Assembly: GCA_963723595.1 (NCBI GenBank)
Contig: CAVRRQ010000009.1
Coordinates: 1-64,000 of the forward strand
DNA from: RYN-230 sp963723595
GTDB taxonomy: Bacteria; Actinomycetota; Actinomycetes; Streptosporangiales; Streptosporangiaceae
Length of the DNA: 64,000 bases
Direction: 5' to 3'
Below the pieces are notes generated by a model. It was not told the DNA's origin and did not search any database. It worked only from the letters and a program-made list of their open reading frames with translations. Below are positions 9,637 through 19,405 of this stretch, one piece after another. How positions within the stretch are numbered: the first letter of the stretch is position 1; each line of letters starts with the position of its first letter. A program made the position numbers and the translations under genes.

Positions 9637-10524
9637 CTATGTCCTGGCGGGCGATGGGACGCTGTCGATGACCTCCTGCGGGCTGCCGACGGTGAGCGGC
9701 GTCTGCCCGGTGAACTCCTCCAGCGACGGCCCATGGCCGTAGACCGGGGCGTTGTCGAAGTACGGGCGGAACTCCCGCACCGCGTCCTGGGAGTTCTTCC
9801 GCATGTAGACCTGGCCGCCGAGGCCGACGATGGCCTGCTCCGGGCGGCCGTGCCCGTAGTGGGCGAAGCGCTCCCGGTAGAAATTGACCAGCCGGACGAA
9901 GTGCTCCGTGGGCCAGAAGATGTGGTTGGCGAAGAACCCGTCGCCGTAGTACGCGGCCTGCTCCGCGATCTCCGGGCTGCGGATCGAGCCGTGCCACACG
10001 AACGGCGGCACGCCGTCCAGCGGCCGCGGCGTGGCGGTGAACCCCTGCAGGGGCGTGCGGAACTCGCCCTCCCAGTCCACGACGTCCTCGCGCCATAGCC
10101 GGTGCAGCAGGTGGTAGTTCTCGATGGCCAGCTCGATGCCCTGGCGGATGTCCTTGCCGAACCACGGGTACACCGGGCCGGTGTTGCCCCGGCCGAGCAT
10201 CAGGTCCACCCGCCCGTCGGCCAGGTGCTGCAGCATCGCGAAGTCCTCAGCGATCTTCACCGGGTCGCTGGTGGTGATCAGCGTGGTGGCGGTGGACAGG
10301 ATCAGCTTCTCCGTCTGTGCCGCGATGTAGCCGAGCATGGTCGTGGGCGAGGAGGGCACGAACGGCGGGTTGTGGTGCTCGCCGGTCGCGAACACGTCCA
10401 GGCCGATGTCCTCAGCCTTGCGCGCGATGGTGACCATCGCCTTGATCCGCTCGTGCTCGGTGGGGGTCCGGCCGTTGGTGGGATCAGTGGTGACGTCGCC
10501 CACGGTGAAGATCCCGAACTGCAT
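9637..10524 (-). CDS. LLM-class FMN-dependent monooxygenase (CE1758-like), C-terminus lost
   Basis: Luciferase-like flavin monooxygenase. The N-terminus MQFGIFTVGDVTTDP, the GEHHNPPFVPSSP loop and LMLGRGNTGPVYPWFG are typical of the CE1758-type subgroup (TIGR04036). The frame stops at TVGSPQEVID plus seven unrelated residues, about 50-60 residues before the usual end, so the last helices of the TIM barrel are missing. No continuation is seen in another frame in the 74 bases before the LuxR stop. The protein is probably inactive or the sequence is deleted here. Substrate unknown. Confidence 0.75.
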   Translation of the reverse strand: MQFGIFTVGDVTTDPTNGRTPTEHERIKAMVTIARKAEDIGLDVFATGEHHNPPFVPSSPTTMLGYIAAQTEKLILSTATTLITTSDPVKIAEDFAMLQHLADGRVDLMLGRGNTGPVYPWFGKDIRQGIELAIENYHLLHRLWREDVVDWEGEFRTPLQGFTATPRPLDGVPPFVWHGSIRSPEIAEQAAYYGDGFFANHIFWPTEHFVRLVNFYRERFAHYGHGRPEQAIVGLGGQVYMRKNSQDAVREFRPYFDNAPVYGHGPSLEEFTGQTPLTVGSPQEVIDSVPSPART

Positions 10525-10646
10525 CGCCGCTCCAAGAAGTCTGATGGGCCCAGCCCTTTGCGGGCGGCCCGCTACCTCACTTTATTGAACGTGCAACTAA
10601 ATGAGCCAGGCGGATATTCCAGGCCGCTCAGGCGTGAGGCCGGCGC

Positions 10647-11410
10647 TCAGGCGTGGGGCCGGCTGAGGTCTTCCGGCGCCCGCTGGCCCGCCCGTCCCCG
10701 GCAGTTCTGGACGGCCCAGGCGGCCAGCGCGGCGCCGGAGTTGGCGCTGAGGTGCAGCAGCATGGGCGCAGCCAGGCTGCCGGACCGTTCCCGCAGCCCG
10801 GACAGCAGCAGGCCGGCCGCGGCCGTGGCCGCGACGGCGGCGGTGACCGGGCCCAGCGCCGCCCGCGGGCTGGCCGCCACCTCGTTGATCCGCAGGGCAT
10901 CGGCCGTGGGCCGGACGTGCCAGAGGCCGAACACGGCGCTGGTCACCGCGATCGCGGCCGGCCCGGGCAGGACCCGGCGCAGCGAGGCCTGCAGCACCCC
11001 GCGGAACGCGGTCTCCTCCCACAGCACGGTGCCGACCGGGATGCGGACCAGGGCCTGGTAGGCCACGTCGCGGCCGGTGAGGCCGGTGATCCGCCGGTCC
11101 CCGAGGACCGGCCGGGCGGCGGGTACCGCGGCCAGGATCAGCCAGCCCGCGGCGAGGGCCAGGGCCGCCGGGCCGCCGGTGCGCACGCCAGCGGCCAGCC
11201 GGTCGCGCCGCCCGCCCAGGTCGCCGGCGGTCAGGCCGCTGGCCGCGGCCGCCGCCAGCAGCGGTGCCGGTGGCGGCCGAGGTTGGCGGCCGGGTACCAC
11301 CGCTCATGCCAGCGCTGCCGGCCGGCCAGGTTGTTGTACGCGGTCAGGCTGGCGGCCACGGCGGCCGCGAACACGGCGTCCCGTCCGCGCGGGGACCGGC
11401 GGCTGCTCAT
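10647..11410 (-). CDS. CPBP family intramembrane metalloprotease, frameshifted
   Basis: Abi/CAAX-type membrane protease. The start is an ATG at 11408-11410 that overlaps the response-regulator stop (ATGA), and it reads SSRRSPRGRDAVFAAAVAAS with an AYNNLAGRQRWHERWYPAAN segment. That frame is then lost; the adjacent frame carries LLAAAAASGLTAGDLGG onward, so an indel lies near 11280. The catalytic motif WEETAFRG and the second motif FGLWHV are both present, followed by a final hydrophobic segment. About 250 residues in total. Coupling to a histidine kinase and response regulator suggests an envelope-stress or peptide-processing role. Confidence 0.75.
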
Positions 11411-12066
11411 CCGCCCGGGAGGACGAGGCCGGTCTCGTAGGCCAGGACCACGGCCTGGGTGCGGTCCCGCAGGCCCAGTTTCATCAGGATGCGGCTGACG
11501 TGCGTCTTCACGGTCTGCTCCGCGACGACCAGGTGGCCCGCGATCTCCGCGTTGGACAGGCCGCGGGCGACCAGGGCCAGCACCTCCGACTCCCGGTCGG
11601 TGAGCTCCCGCAGCTTCTTGCGGTCGGGCCCGCGGGGTGCGCCCATCCGGGCGAATTCGGCGATGAGGCGCTTGGTCACGCTGGGGGACAGCAGTGCATC
11701 GCCGGCCGCGACGACCCGGACCGCGTCGGCGAGTTCGCGGGCCGAGGCGTCCTTGAGCAGGAAGCCGCTCGCCCCCCAGCGGAGCGCCTGGTACACGTAG
11801 TCGTCCAGGTCGAAGGTGGTCAGGATCAGGACCTTCGGGGTGCTCCCGCGGGCGGTGATCTGCCGGGTGGCCTGCAGGCCGTCGAGCACCGGCATGCGGA
11901 CGTCCATCAGGATCACGTCCGGACCCAGCTGCGCGGCACGGGCCACCGCTTCCTGCCCGTTCACCGCCTCGCCGACGACCTCGATGTCGGGCTCGCTGTT
12001 CAGCAGGGTGGTGAAGCCGGACCGGACCATGCCCTGGTCGTCGGCGATCACGACTCGCACGGTCAC
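11407..12066 (-). CDS. NarL/DesR-type response regulator
   Basis: 219-residue regulator. The receiver domain begins VRVVIADDQGMVRSGF, with phosphoacceptor D55 in VILMDVRMP and the conserved K in FLLKD. A LuxR-type helix-turn-helix occupies the last 65 residues (LTDRESEVLALVARGLSNAE). The GTG start overlaps the stop of the kinase gene (GTGA), so translation is coupled; the frame is open far upstream, but that extension is the antisense-like shadow of the kinase. Partner is the adjacent kinase. Confidence 0.93.
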   Translation of the reverse strand: MTVRVVIADDQGMVRSGFTTLLNSEPDIEVVGEAVNGQEAVARAAQLGPDVILMDVRMPVLDGLQATRQITARGSTPKVLILTTFDLDDYVYQALRWGASGFLLKDASARELADAVRVVAAGDALLSPSVTKRLIAEFARMGAPRGPDRKKLRELTDRESEVLALVARGLSNAEIAGHLVVAEQTVKTHVSRILMKLGLRDRTQAVVLAYETGLVLPGG

Positions 12067-13361
12067 GGCTGGCCCTCCCGGGCGTCCTTGGTGTCGGGCA
12101 GGACGGCGGTGACCAGGAACCCGCCGTCCTCGGTCGGGGTGGCGTCCAGGTGGCCGCCCAGCATCGCGGTGCGCTCGCGCATCCCGATGATGCCCTGGCC
12201 GGTGCCCGTGTCGGGGCCGGCCGGATCTCCGGGACGCAGGCCGTTCCATGGTGCCCCGGCGCCCGGGTGCGATCCGTCCCCGGCGCCGGCCGGCCACGCG
12301 TCGTTGCGCACCTTGATGACCACGGAGCTGGGCGCGTAGGCGAGCTCCACCCGCACGGCGGAGCCGGGTGCGTGCCGCATCGCGTTGCTCAGCGCCTCCT
12401 GCAGGATCCGGTACGCAGACAGGTCCACGCCCTCTGGCAGGTCCCGGGGCGGGCCGCTGACGGCGGAACTCACCCGCACGCCCCCGCTCCGGGCCGAGTC
12501 CAGCAGCCCGGCCAGCTCGCCCAGGCCCGGCTGCGGCGCGGTGTCCGCACCGCCGCTGCGCAGCACGCCGAGAAGCCGGCGCAGTTCGCCGAGCCCGCTC
12601 AGCGCGCTGGTCCGGATGTCCGCAAAACTTTCCATCAGCTCGGGCGGGGGATCGGCGACCTTCCGCGGCCCGGCCTCGGCCAGGATGGCGATCACCGACA
12701 TGTGATGGGCCACGATGTCGTGCAGTTCGCGCGCGATGCGCTGCCGCTCCTGGAGCAGCGCCCGCTCGCCTTCGAGGCGCCGGGTCTGCTGGGCGAGCTC
12801 GGCGCGGCCGCTGCGCCGGACCCGGACGATCGCCCCGCCGAGCAGGGGGATGGCCATGAGGAGCGCGCCCGCGGTGGTCCGCGGGTCGATGAGGATGGCA
12901 CCCAGCACGGTGAACACCGCCACGCTGGCCACGAACCAGGGCTTGCCCCGCACCGCGACCGAGTACAGGCACAGGGCGTACACCAGCAGGCCCGCAGGCA
13001 CATAGTCCCCGGGGGAGAGAGCGCGCGGCCCGATGGCCACGGACGTCCAGCCCAGTGCGACTACGGCCGTTCCCCAGGCCGCGGCCGGGAACCGGGTCCG
13101 CAGCAGGAGCGGCGCGGCGACCAGGAACGCGAAGAACAACAGCATGGCCGTGCCGTAGCGGTGGCCGTGCACGGTGTTCTGGGTCTCCAGCCACGAGTCC
13201 GTGGTCCCCAACAGGATGATCGCGAGGACCGCGTCGGCCAGGAACACCACGTCGACGGGCCCGCGCTGGAACCGCCGGAGCCACGCCGGGTGGGGCGACG
13301 GGGGATCGGTGGCGCCGGCCGCGACCAGGGATGCGATCCGCTCCGGGATCCCAGAACTCAT
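12063..13361 (-). CDS. Two-component sensor histidine kinase (HisKA_3, DesK/NarX-like)
   Basis: 432 residues. About five or six hydrophobic segments (residues 35-175) form the sensor, then a coiled dimerisation helix with the phosphoacceptor H214 in RIARELHDIVAHHMS. The HATPase region carries QEALSNAMRHAPG (N box) and GQGIIGMRERTAMLGG (G box). No large extracellular domain is present, so it probably senses the membrane or an intramembrane signal. It is first in an overlapping operon kinase-regulator-CPBP protease. A palindrome about 60 bases upstream may be an autoregulatory site. Confidence 0.92.
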   Translation of the reverse strand: MSSGIPERIASLVAAGATDPPSPHPAWLRRFQRGPVDVVFLADAVLAIILLGTTDSWLETQNTVHGHRYGTAMLLFFAFLVAAPLLLRTRFPAAAWGTAVVALGWTSVAIGPRALSPGDYVPAGLLVYALCLYSVAVRGKPWFVASVAVFTVLGAILIDPRTTAGALLMAIPLLGGAIVRVRRSGRAELAQQTRRLEGERALLQERQRIARELHDIVAHHMSVIAILAEAGPRKVADPPPELMESFADIRTSALSGLGELRRLLGVLRSGGADTAPQPGLGELAGLLDSARSGGVRVSSAVSGPPRDLPEGVDLSAYRILQEALSNAMRHAPGSAVRVELAYAPSSVVIKVRNDAWPAGAGDGSHPGAGAPWNGLRPGDPAGPDTGTGQGIIGMRERTAMLGGHLDATPTEDGGFLVTAVLPDTKDAREGQP

Positions 13362-13421
13362 GAGCCCAGCGTAGGCGCGGCAGGCCCGGCTCTTCGTGCC
13401 CCGCGCGGGGTATCTGCCCGG

Positions 13422-13437
13422 CCCTACTCAGGTAGGG
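13422..13437. promoter_or_regulatory. Palindrome CCCTAC-TCAG-GTAGGG between divergent genes
   Basis: A perfect 6-base inverted repeat with a 4-base centre lies 61 bases upstream of the kinase start and about 145 bases upstream of the DUF1023 gene. NarL-family regulators commonly bind such two-fold sites, so it is a candidate operator for the adjacent response regulator. This assignment is inference. Confidence 0.45.
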
Positions 13438-13580
13438 GGCTGGCCTCGCAACTGGCCCGGCCGGGGCAGCCGACGGTACCTCAGGGGCAGCGCCGCAATG
13501 GGCCCCGCAGCGTGACGCCGGCTACCCGGGGCCGTCCGTAACTTTCTGGCCAGCACCCACTGGACCAGGAAGGACACGCT

Positions 13581-14513
13581 ATGAGACTGCGCCGCGTGAG
13601 CGCTATCGCCGTGGCCACGGCCATCGCCGCCGTCACACTGACGGCGGCGGTGAGCCCGGTCCCACCGGCTGACCCGCCGGTGTCCCTGCCCGCCCTCACC
13701 CCGCACGCGCTGTCCGCGCGCTACGCCGCCAGCACCCGGGCCGTCACCGGGGCGGCCCGGACGGCCGCCCGGGCCGGCGACCCGGGGCAGGCCCGCGCGC
13801 TCCGGGCCCTCGGCCACCAGCACCTGCTCGCCTTCGACGCCAGCGGCCAGGGGGAGGCGGTCGAGGTGCTCGGCAACCTGGCCACCGCCCGCCGGGTGGC
13901 CGTCCTCGTCCCCGGTTCCGACACCTCGCTGGCGACGTTCGCCTCCCGCGGCCCGGCCTCCCCGGCCGGGGGCGCCCGGGCGCTGGCCGCGCAGGCCCGG
14001 CGGCTGGATCCCGGCGCCCGCCTGGCGGTCATCGCCTGGCTGGGTTACCGCACCCCCAGCCTGCTCAGCCTGTCCGTCCTCACGTCCGGGAACGCGGGGC
14101 AGGGCGCCCAGGCCCTGCGGCCCATGGTGGCCAGCCTGGCCGCGCACGGCGACCAGGTGGCGCTGCTGTGCCACAGCTACGGGTCAGTGGTGTGCGGGCT
14201 GGCCGCCCCGCACCTGCCGGTGACCGACATCGCGGTGTACGGCAGCCCGGGCATGGACGCGGCCACGGCGGCGTCCCTGCACACGACGGCCCGGGTCTGG
14301 GCCGGCCGGGAAGCGGGCGACTGGATCCGGTACGTGCCCCACGACCGCCTGCTGGGAGTGGGGTTCGGGACGGACCCGATGTCGGCGTCGTTCGGTGCCC
14401 GCCGGTTCGGCTGCGGCGGCGCCGGCCACAGCAGCTACCTGCAGCCCGGCAGTGAGTCGCTGCGCAACCTGGCCTACATCGCGCTCGGCCAGCCCGGGAA
14501 GGTCACCCGATGA
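13581..14513 (+). CDS. DUF1023-type secreted alpha/beta hydrolase
   Basis: 310 residues with an N-terminal signal peptide (VSAIAVATAIAAVTLTAAVS, about residues 6-25). The DUF1023 alpha/beta hydrolase core follows: VAVLVPGSDTSL strand-turn, nucleophile elbow CHSYGS with Ser199, and a late histidine in GGAGHSSYL near residue 292. Substrate is unknown; homologues are annotated as putative lipases or esterases. An AGGAAGGA ribosome site precedes the ATG. Its stop overlaps the acyltransferase start (ATGA), so the two are translationally coupled. Confidence 0.85.
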   Translation: MRLRRVSAIAVATAIAAVTLTAAVSPVPPADPPVSLPALTPHALSARYAASTRAVTGAARTAARAGDPGQARALRALGHQHLLAFDASGQGEAVEVLGNLATARRVAVLVPGSDTSLATFASRGPASPAGGARALAAQARRLDPGARLAVIAWLGYRTPSLLSLSVLTSGNAGQGAQALRPMVASLAAHGDQVALLCHSYGSVVCGLAAPHLPVTDIAVYGSPGMDAATAASLHTTARVWAGREAGDWIRYVPHDRLLGVGFGTDPMSASFGARRFGCGGAGHSSYLQPGSESLRNLAYIALGQPGKVTR

Positions 14514-15800
14514 AAGGGGCGCTGGTCCGCTACGCGCGGGCCATCGACGCGGCCACGCCGGCCGGGCGTGACCGCACCGTGGACGCACTGCGGGCCCTGG
14601 CCATCGCGGGCGTGATCCTCGGCCACTGGCTGGTCACCGCCCTGGTGGTGACCCGCTCCCCGGCCGGTGCGGGGCTGCACGACACCAGCCCGCTGGCCTC
14701 CCATCCCGCCCTGGCGCCGGTGTCCTGGATCTTCCAGACCCTCGCGATCTTCTTCTTCGTCGGCGGGTACTCCGCCTCAAAAAGTTTCAAGGGCAGCTAC
14801 CCCAGCTGGCTGCGCGCCCGGCTCGCCCGGCTGGGGCGGCCGGTGCTGGTGCTGGCGGCGGTCTGGGTACCGCTCACGATCGCGATGATCCTCGCCGGGG
14901 TACGGGCCTCGGCCATCCACACCATCGTCTGGCTGGTGCTCAGCCCGCTGTGGTTCCTGGGGGTGTTCGCCGGGCTGACCGCGCTGACGCCGCTGGCCGT
15001 GGCGCTGGTGCGCCGGCTCGGCGCCGCGGCCGCGCTGGTCCCGGCCGCCGTGGTGGCCGGGGTGGACGCCGCCCGGTTCGGCCTCGGCGGTCCAGCCTGG
15101 CTCGGCTGGGTCAACGTCGGGGCCGGGTGGCTGGTCCCCTACCTGCTCGGGATCGCGTGGGCGCGCGGGGCGTTCCGCGGCTGGAAGGTGCCCGCCGCCC
15201 TGCTGGCCGCGGGCGCGGGCGCCACGGCGGCGCTGGTCGCCTGGGCCGGGTACCCGGCCAGCATGGTGGGCGTGAACGGCGCCGCGCATCTCGAACCTGA
15301 ACCCGCCCACGCTGGCCGCCGTCACCTTCGGCGTGGCGCAGGTCGGCCTGGCGCTACTGCTGCGGCCCGCGCTGGCCCGGGTCATGCGCCGCCCGCTGGC
15401 CTGGGCGCCGGTCGCGCTGGCCAACCTGTCGGCCATGACCCTGTTCCTCTGGCACCAGTCGGCGTTCCTGGCCGTGACCATGACCGGGTCACTGATCGGC
15501 CGGCTGCCCGGCCTGCTCACCCCGCCGACCGGGGCCTGGTGGATCGCGGAGCGGCTGGCCTGGCTGCCCGCCTTCGCGGCTGCGCTGGCCCTCGCGTGGC
15601 TGGTATTCCACCGCGCCGAGCGATCCCGGCGCCGGCCCGGGAACCCCCGCAGCGCCGGCGTGCTGCCGGAGGCCGGCGGGCCTGGCCGGCGAGACCGGCG
15701 GGCTGCCGGGCAGCCCGCCGGCCCGGACGGTCAGCCCTCAGCCGTCTTGAGCCGCTCCAGCAGCGCCTCGTGCTCATCCCACAACGCGTCCGGCAGGTGA
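14510..15800 (+). CDS. Acyltransferase family 3 membrane protein, one frameshift
   Basis: Multi-pass O-acyltransferase. It begins with TVDALRALAIAGVILGHWL, the conserved first helix with the R/H pair of this family, and IFFFVGGYSASKSF. After YPASMVGVNGAAH the frame degenerates while the next frame reads SNLNPPTLAAVTFGVAQVGL and ALANLSAMTLFLWHQSAF, which are classical later motifs, so an indel lies at about 15290. Roughly ten membrane segments. The C-terminal tail after AWLVFHRAERS is low complexity and overlaps the end of the convergent PEP carboxykinase by about 70 bases, so the true stop may differ. Coupled to the upstream hydrolase. Confidence 0.75.
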
Positions 15801-17566
15801 CTGCCGAACGTGGTGAAGTACTCCCGGGTATGGTCGGCCTCGTCCTGCCAGGTGCCGGTGTCCACCGAGAGCAGCAGCTTCAGGTCCGCGTCGCTGACCG
15901 CCAGGCCGCTGGTGTCCAGGGCGTCCTCGGCGCGGCAGGTTGCCGATCGCGGTGGCCTGCGCCCCGGCCGTCCCCGTTCAGCCGCTCCGTGATCCACTTC
16001 AGGACGCGGCTGTTCTCGCCGAACCCGGGCCAGGCGAACTTGCCGTCGGCGTTCTTGCGGAACCAGTTCACCGCGTAGATCCGCGGCAGCTTCGCCGGGT
16101 CGGCCATTCCGCCGATCTTCAGCCAGTGGCCGAAGTAGTCACCCATGTTGTAGCCGCAGAACGGCAGCATCGCGAACGGGTCGTGGCGCAGTTCCCCGAC
16201 CGTGCCCTCGGCCGCCGCGGTCTTCTCGGAGGCGATGGTCGCCCCGATGAACACGCCGTGCTGCCAGGAGTACGCCTCGGTGACCAGCGGCACCGCCGTG
16301 GCGCGGCGGCCGCCGAACAGGATGGCCGAGATCGGCACCCCGGCCGGGTCGTCCCATTCCGGGGCGATCGACGGGCACTGGGCCGCGTCCACGGTGAACC
16401 GGGAGTTGGGGTGGGCGGCCGGGCTGCCGGAGGCCGGTGTCCAGTCGCGGCCCTGCCAGTCGGTCAGGTGCGCCGGCGGCTCGTCGGTCAGGCCCTCCCA
16501 CCACACGTCGCCGTCGTCGGTCAGCGCGACGTTGGTGAAGACCGTGTTGCTGGTCAGCATCTTCAGGGCGTTCGGGTTGGTGACCTCGCTGGTGCCCGGG
16601 GGCGACGCCGAAGAAGCCGGCCTCCGGGTTGATCGCGTACAGCCGGCCGTCCGCGCCGAACCGCATCCAGGCGATGTCGTCGCCGACGGTCTCGACCGCC
16701 AGCCGGGGATCGTGGGCTGCAGCATGGCCAGGTTGGTCTTGCCGCACGCGGACGGGAAGGCCGCCGCGAGGTACCTCGGCCTCGCCCTGCGGCCGGGGTG
16801 ACCTTGAGGATGAGCATGTGCTCGGCCAGCCAGCCCTCGTCGCGGGCCATGGCCGAGGCGATCCGCAGCGCGTAGCACTTCTTGCCCAGCAGCGCGTTCC
16901 CGCCGTACCCGGATCCGTAGGACCAGATCTCGCGGGTCTCGGGGAAGTGGGAGATGTACTTGGTCTCGTTGCAGGGCCACGGCACGTCCGCCTGGCCCGG
17001 CGCGCAGCGGGGCGCCCACGGAGTGGACGGCCCGGACGAAGAACCCGTCGCGTGCCCAGCTCCTCCAGGACCGCGGTGCCCATGCGGGTCATGATCCGCA
17101 TGGAGGCCGCCACGTACGGCGAGTCGGTGATCTCGACGCCGAGCTGGGAGATCGGCGAGCCGAGCGGCCCCATGCAGAACGGGACGACGTACATGGTCCG
17201 GCCGGCCATGCTGCCGGCGAACAGCTCCGCGAACGTCTGCGCGCATCTCGGCCGGGCGCGATCCAGTTGTTGGTCGGCCCGGCGTCCTCTTCCTTCTCCG
17301 AGCAGATGAACGTGCGGTCCTCGACCCGGGCGACGTCCGACGGGTCCGAGCGGGCCAGGAAACTGCCCGGCCGCAGGTCCGGGATTGAGCGGCAGGAGCG
17401 TGCCCTCCTCCACCAGCAGGCTGGTGAGCTCGTCCCATTCCTCCTGGGAACCGTCACACCATTGCACGCGGGCGGGCCGGGTCAGGGCGGCGATCTCGTT
17501 TACCCATCAGATCAGGCCGCTGTGTGCCGTCGGCGGCTGCTGCAGTCCTGGAATAGCGTCACTCAC
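15731..17566 (-). CDS. pckG: GTP-dependent phosphoenolpyruvate carboxykinase, at least eight frameshifts
   Basis: Converts oxaloacetate and GTP to PEP and CO2, the entry to gluconeogenesis. GTG 17566 with GGAAGGA upstream starts SDAIPGLQQPP; WVNEIAALTRPARVQWCDGS follows after a first frame change. Further pieces in shifting frames include AELFAGSMAGRTMYVVPFCM, the GTP-binding AAFPSACGKTNLAML, VETVGDDIAWMRFGADGRLY, SEVTNPNALKMLTSNTVFTN and ILFGGRRATAVPLVTEAYSW, ending ALLERLKTAEG. All blocks occur in the right order and the total span equals the normal length of about 610 residues, so nothing large is missing. As written the gene cannot make protein; clustered base-call errors or decay are the two options. 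Confidence 0.9.
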
Positions 17567-17877
17567 AGGATGTCCTTCCAATCACCGGCCGGTACCCGCA
17601 GCTCGTTTTGCGCGGGTCTCAAAGAGAAACCGAAAACCATCTTAACAAGATGCACTCAAAGCCCGGCGGAGTGGTAGACCTGCATGTGTGGAGGTTTGTG
17701 GCGCTCAGACTCGCGATTCTGTAACACTTGTGAAGACGATCAGCGGTGGTCTAGACCGATTCGCTGACGCGCAAGGACCGCGGGACCTGCGTGAGTAGTC
17801 GCGCGGCGGACCGGAAAAGTTGCGGGCCGGTGAACGTTGATCGAGAACCGCGCGAACCTTTACCAGACAGGAGTGTG
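17567..17877. promoter_or_regulatory. Divergent control region of PEP carboxykinase and RamB-type regulator
   Basis: About 310 bases with noticeably lower GC in its left half than the surrounding genes. It contains the palindrome GGTCTAGACC (17748-17757), a GGAAAAGTTGCGG stretch near 17812-17824 faintly like known RamB boxes, and the ACAGGAG ribosome site of the regulator. A shared, regulated divergent promoter is likely; the exact operator is not clear. Confidence 0.4.
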
Positions 17878-19353
17878 ATGGCGGTCACGAAAGCGCGGGT
17901 CGGCGTCCGGCTGCGCCGGTTCCGCGAGGAACGCGGTCTCACCCAGGCCGCCCTGGCCAGCGCGCTGGGCATCTCGCCCAGCTACGTGAACCAGCTGGAG
18001 TCCAGCCAGCGCCCGATGACGGCCGCCGGTCCTGCTCAAGCTGGCCAGCGTGTTCGACGCCGATCTGCAGCAGTTCTCGGCCGAGGACGCCGACCGCCTC
18101 GTGGCCCAGCTCCGTGACGTGCTGACCGATCCCTCGGTCGGCGAGCAGATCTCGATGGCGGAGATCCGCGAGCTGGCCGCGGCCATGCCCGCCGTCGGCC
18201 GGTACGTCATCGAGCTGCACCGCCGGTACCGGCACGGCCGCGACGTCAACGAGACGATCATGACCCGCATCGACGCGGGCGAGCCGGGGTCGATGTCGGT
18301 GCCGCCGCCCATGGCGCAGGAGGAAGTGCAGGAGCTGTTCTACGCCCGGCGGAACTACTTCCCGGCGCTCGACCTCGCGGCCGAGCGGATCTTCGAGCAG
18401 GCCGGCCTCAGGGTCGGCAACACCGAGGCGCGGGATCACCGAGCGGCTGGCCCGCCAGCACGGCATCCGGGTGGCCGACCTCCCGGACCGGCGACCAGGA
18501 CGTCAAGCGGCGGTACGACCCCGAGGCCCGGGTGCTGACCCTGTCCCCGCTGCTCAACTCCGGCCAGCGGGCGTTCCAGCTGGCCACCCACCTGGCCTCG
18601 GTCGAGCTGGCCGGGGAGATCGACCAGATCGTCACCGAGGCCAGCCTGTCCGGCGACGAGGCCCGGATGCTGTGCCGCATCGGCCTGGCCAGTTACTTCG
18701 CCGGCGCCCTGGTCCTGCCGTACCGGCCGTTCCTGGACGCCGCGGAGACGGTGGGCTACGACATCGCGCTGCTGCAGCGGCGGTTCGACGTGGGCTACGA
18801 GACCGTCGCGCACCGCCTCAGCACGCTGCAGCGTCCCGGCGCCCGCGGGGTGCCGTTCATCTTCGTGCGGGTGGACCGGGCGGGCAACATCTCCAAGCGC
18901 CAGTCGGCCACCAGCTTCCACTTCTCCCGGGTCGGCGGGTCATGCCCGCTGTGGAACGTCTACGAGGCCTTCGTGCACCCGGGCGAGATCCAGACCCAGC
19001 TGGCGCAGATGCCCGACGGCCGCAGCTACCTGTGGGTGGCCCGGACCGTGGCCCGGCGGTACGGCGGATACGGCACGCTCGGCAAGACGTTCGCGGTCGG
19101 CCTGGGCTGCGACCTGCGGCATGCGCACCGGCTCGTCTACTCCCACGGACTCGACCTGGCCAGCCCGTCCGCGCTGGTCCCGATCGGCCCGGGGTGCAAG
19201 GTGTGCGACCGGACCACCTGCCCGCAGCGGGCCTTCCCCGCGCTCGGCAAGCCGCTCGACCCGAACCCCCACCACGGCAGCTTCATCCCGTACGCCACCG
19301 GGGACAGCGGCACCGCCCTGGCGCACGGCCAGCAGCCGCACGATCATGGTTGA
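17878..19353 (+). CDS. RamB-type XRE regulator (short-chain fatty acyl regulator family), three frameshifts
   Basis: Regulator of acetate/propionate metabolism in actinobacteria. The N-terminal helix-turn-helix reads RRFREERGLTQAALASALGI then SYVNQLESSQRP. Frame changes near 18030, 18430 and 18495 interrupt it, but LLKLASVFDADLQQF, ERLARQHGIRVADLP and VKRRYDPEARVLTL connect the parts. The C-terminal half contains the IrrE-like and ScfR-type region with conserved GCKVCDRTTCPQRAFP cysteines. Corrected length is about 490 residues, normal. Start ATG 17878 follows CAGGAG. Its divergent neighbour is PEP carboxykinase, which fits control of growth on C2 or gluconeogenic substrates. Confidence 0.85.
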
Positions 19354-19405
19354 CCCGGCCCGGTGCCACCGTTAATGTTTCCCCCTCAATCGGGAGGCGG
19401 GCGGC

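Noticed and set aside
11407..13284. A 625-codon frame that would fuse the response regulator to an upstream domain
   Set aside because: The upstream part is the kinase gene read in the wrong frame; the GTG at 12066 overlapping the kinase stop is the natural start.
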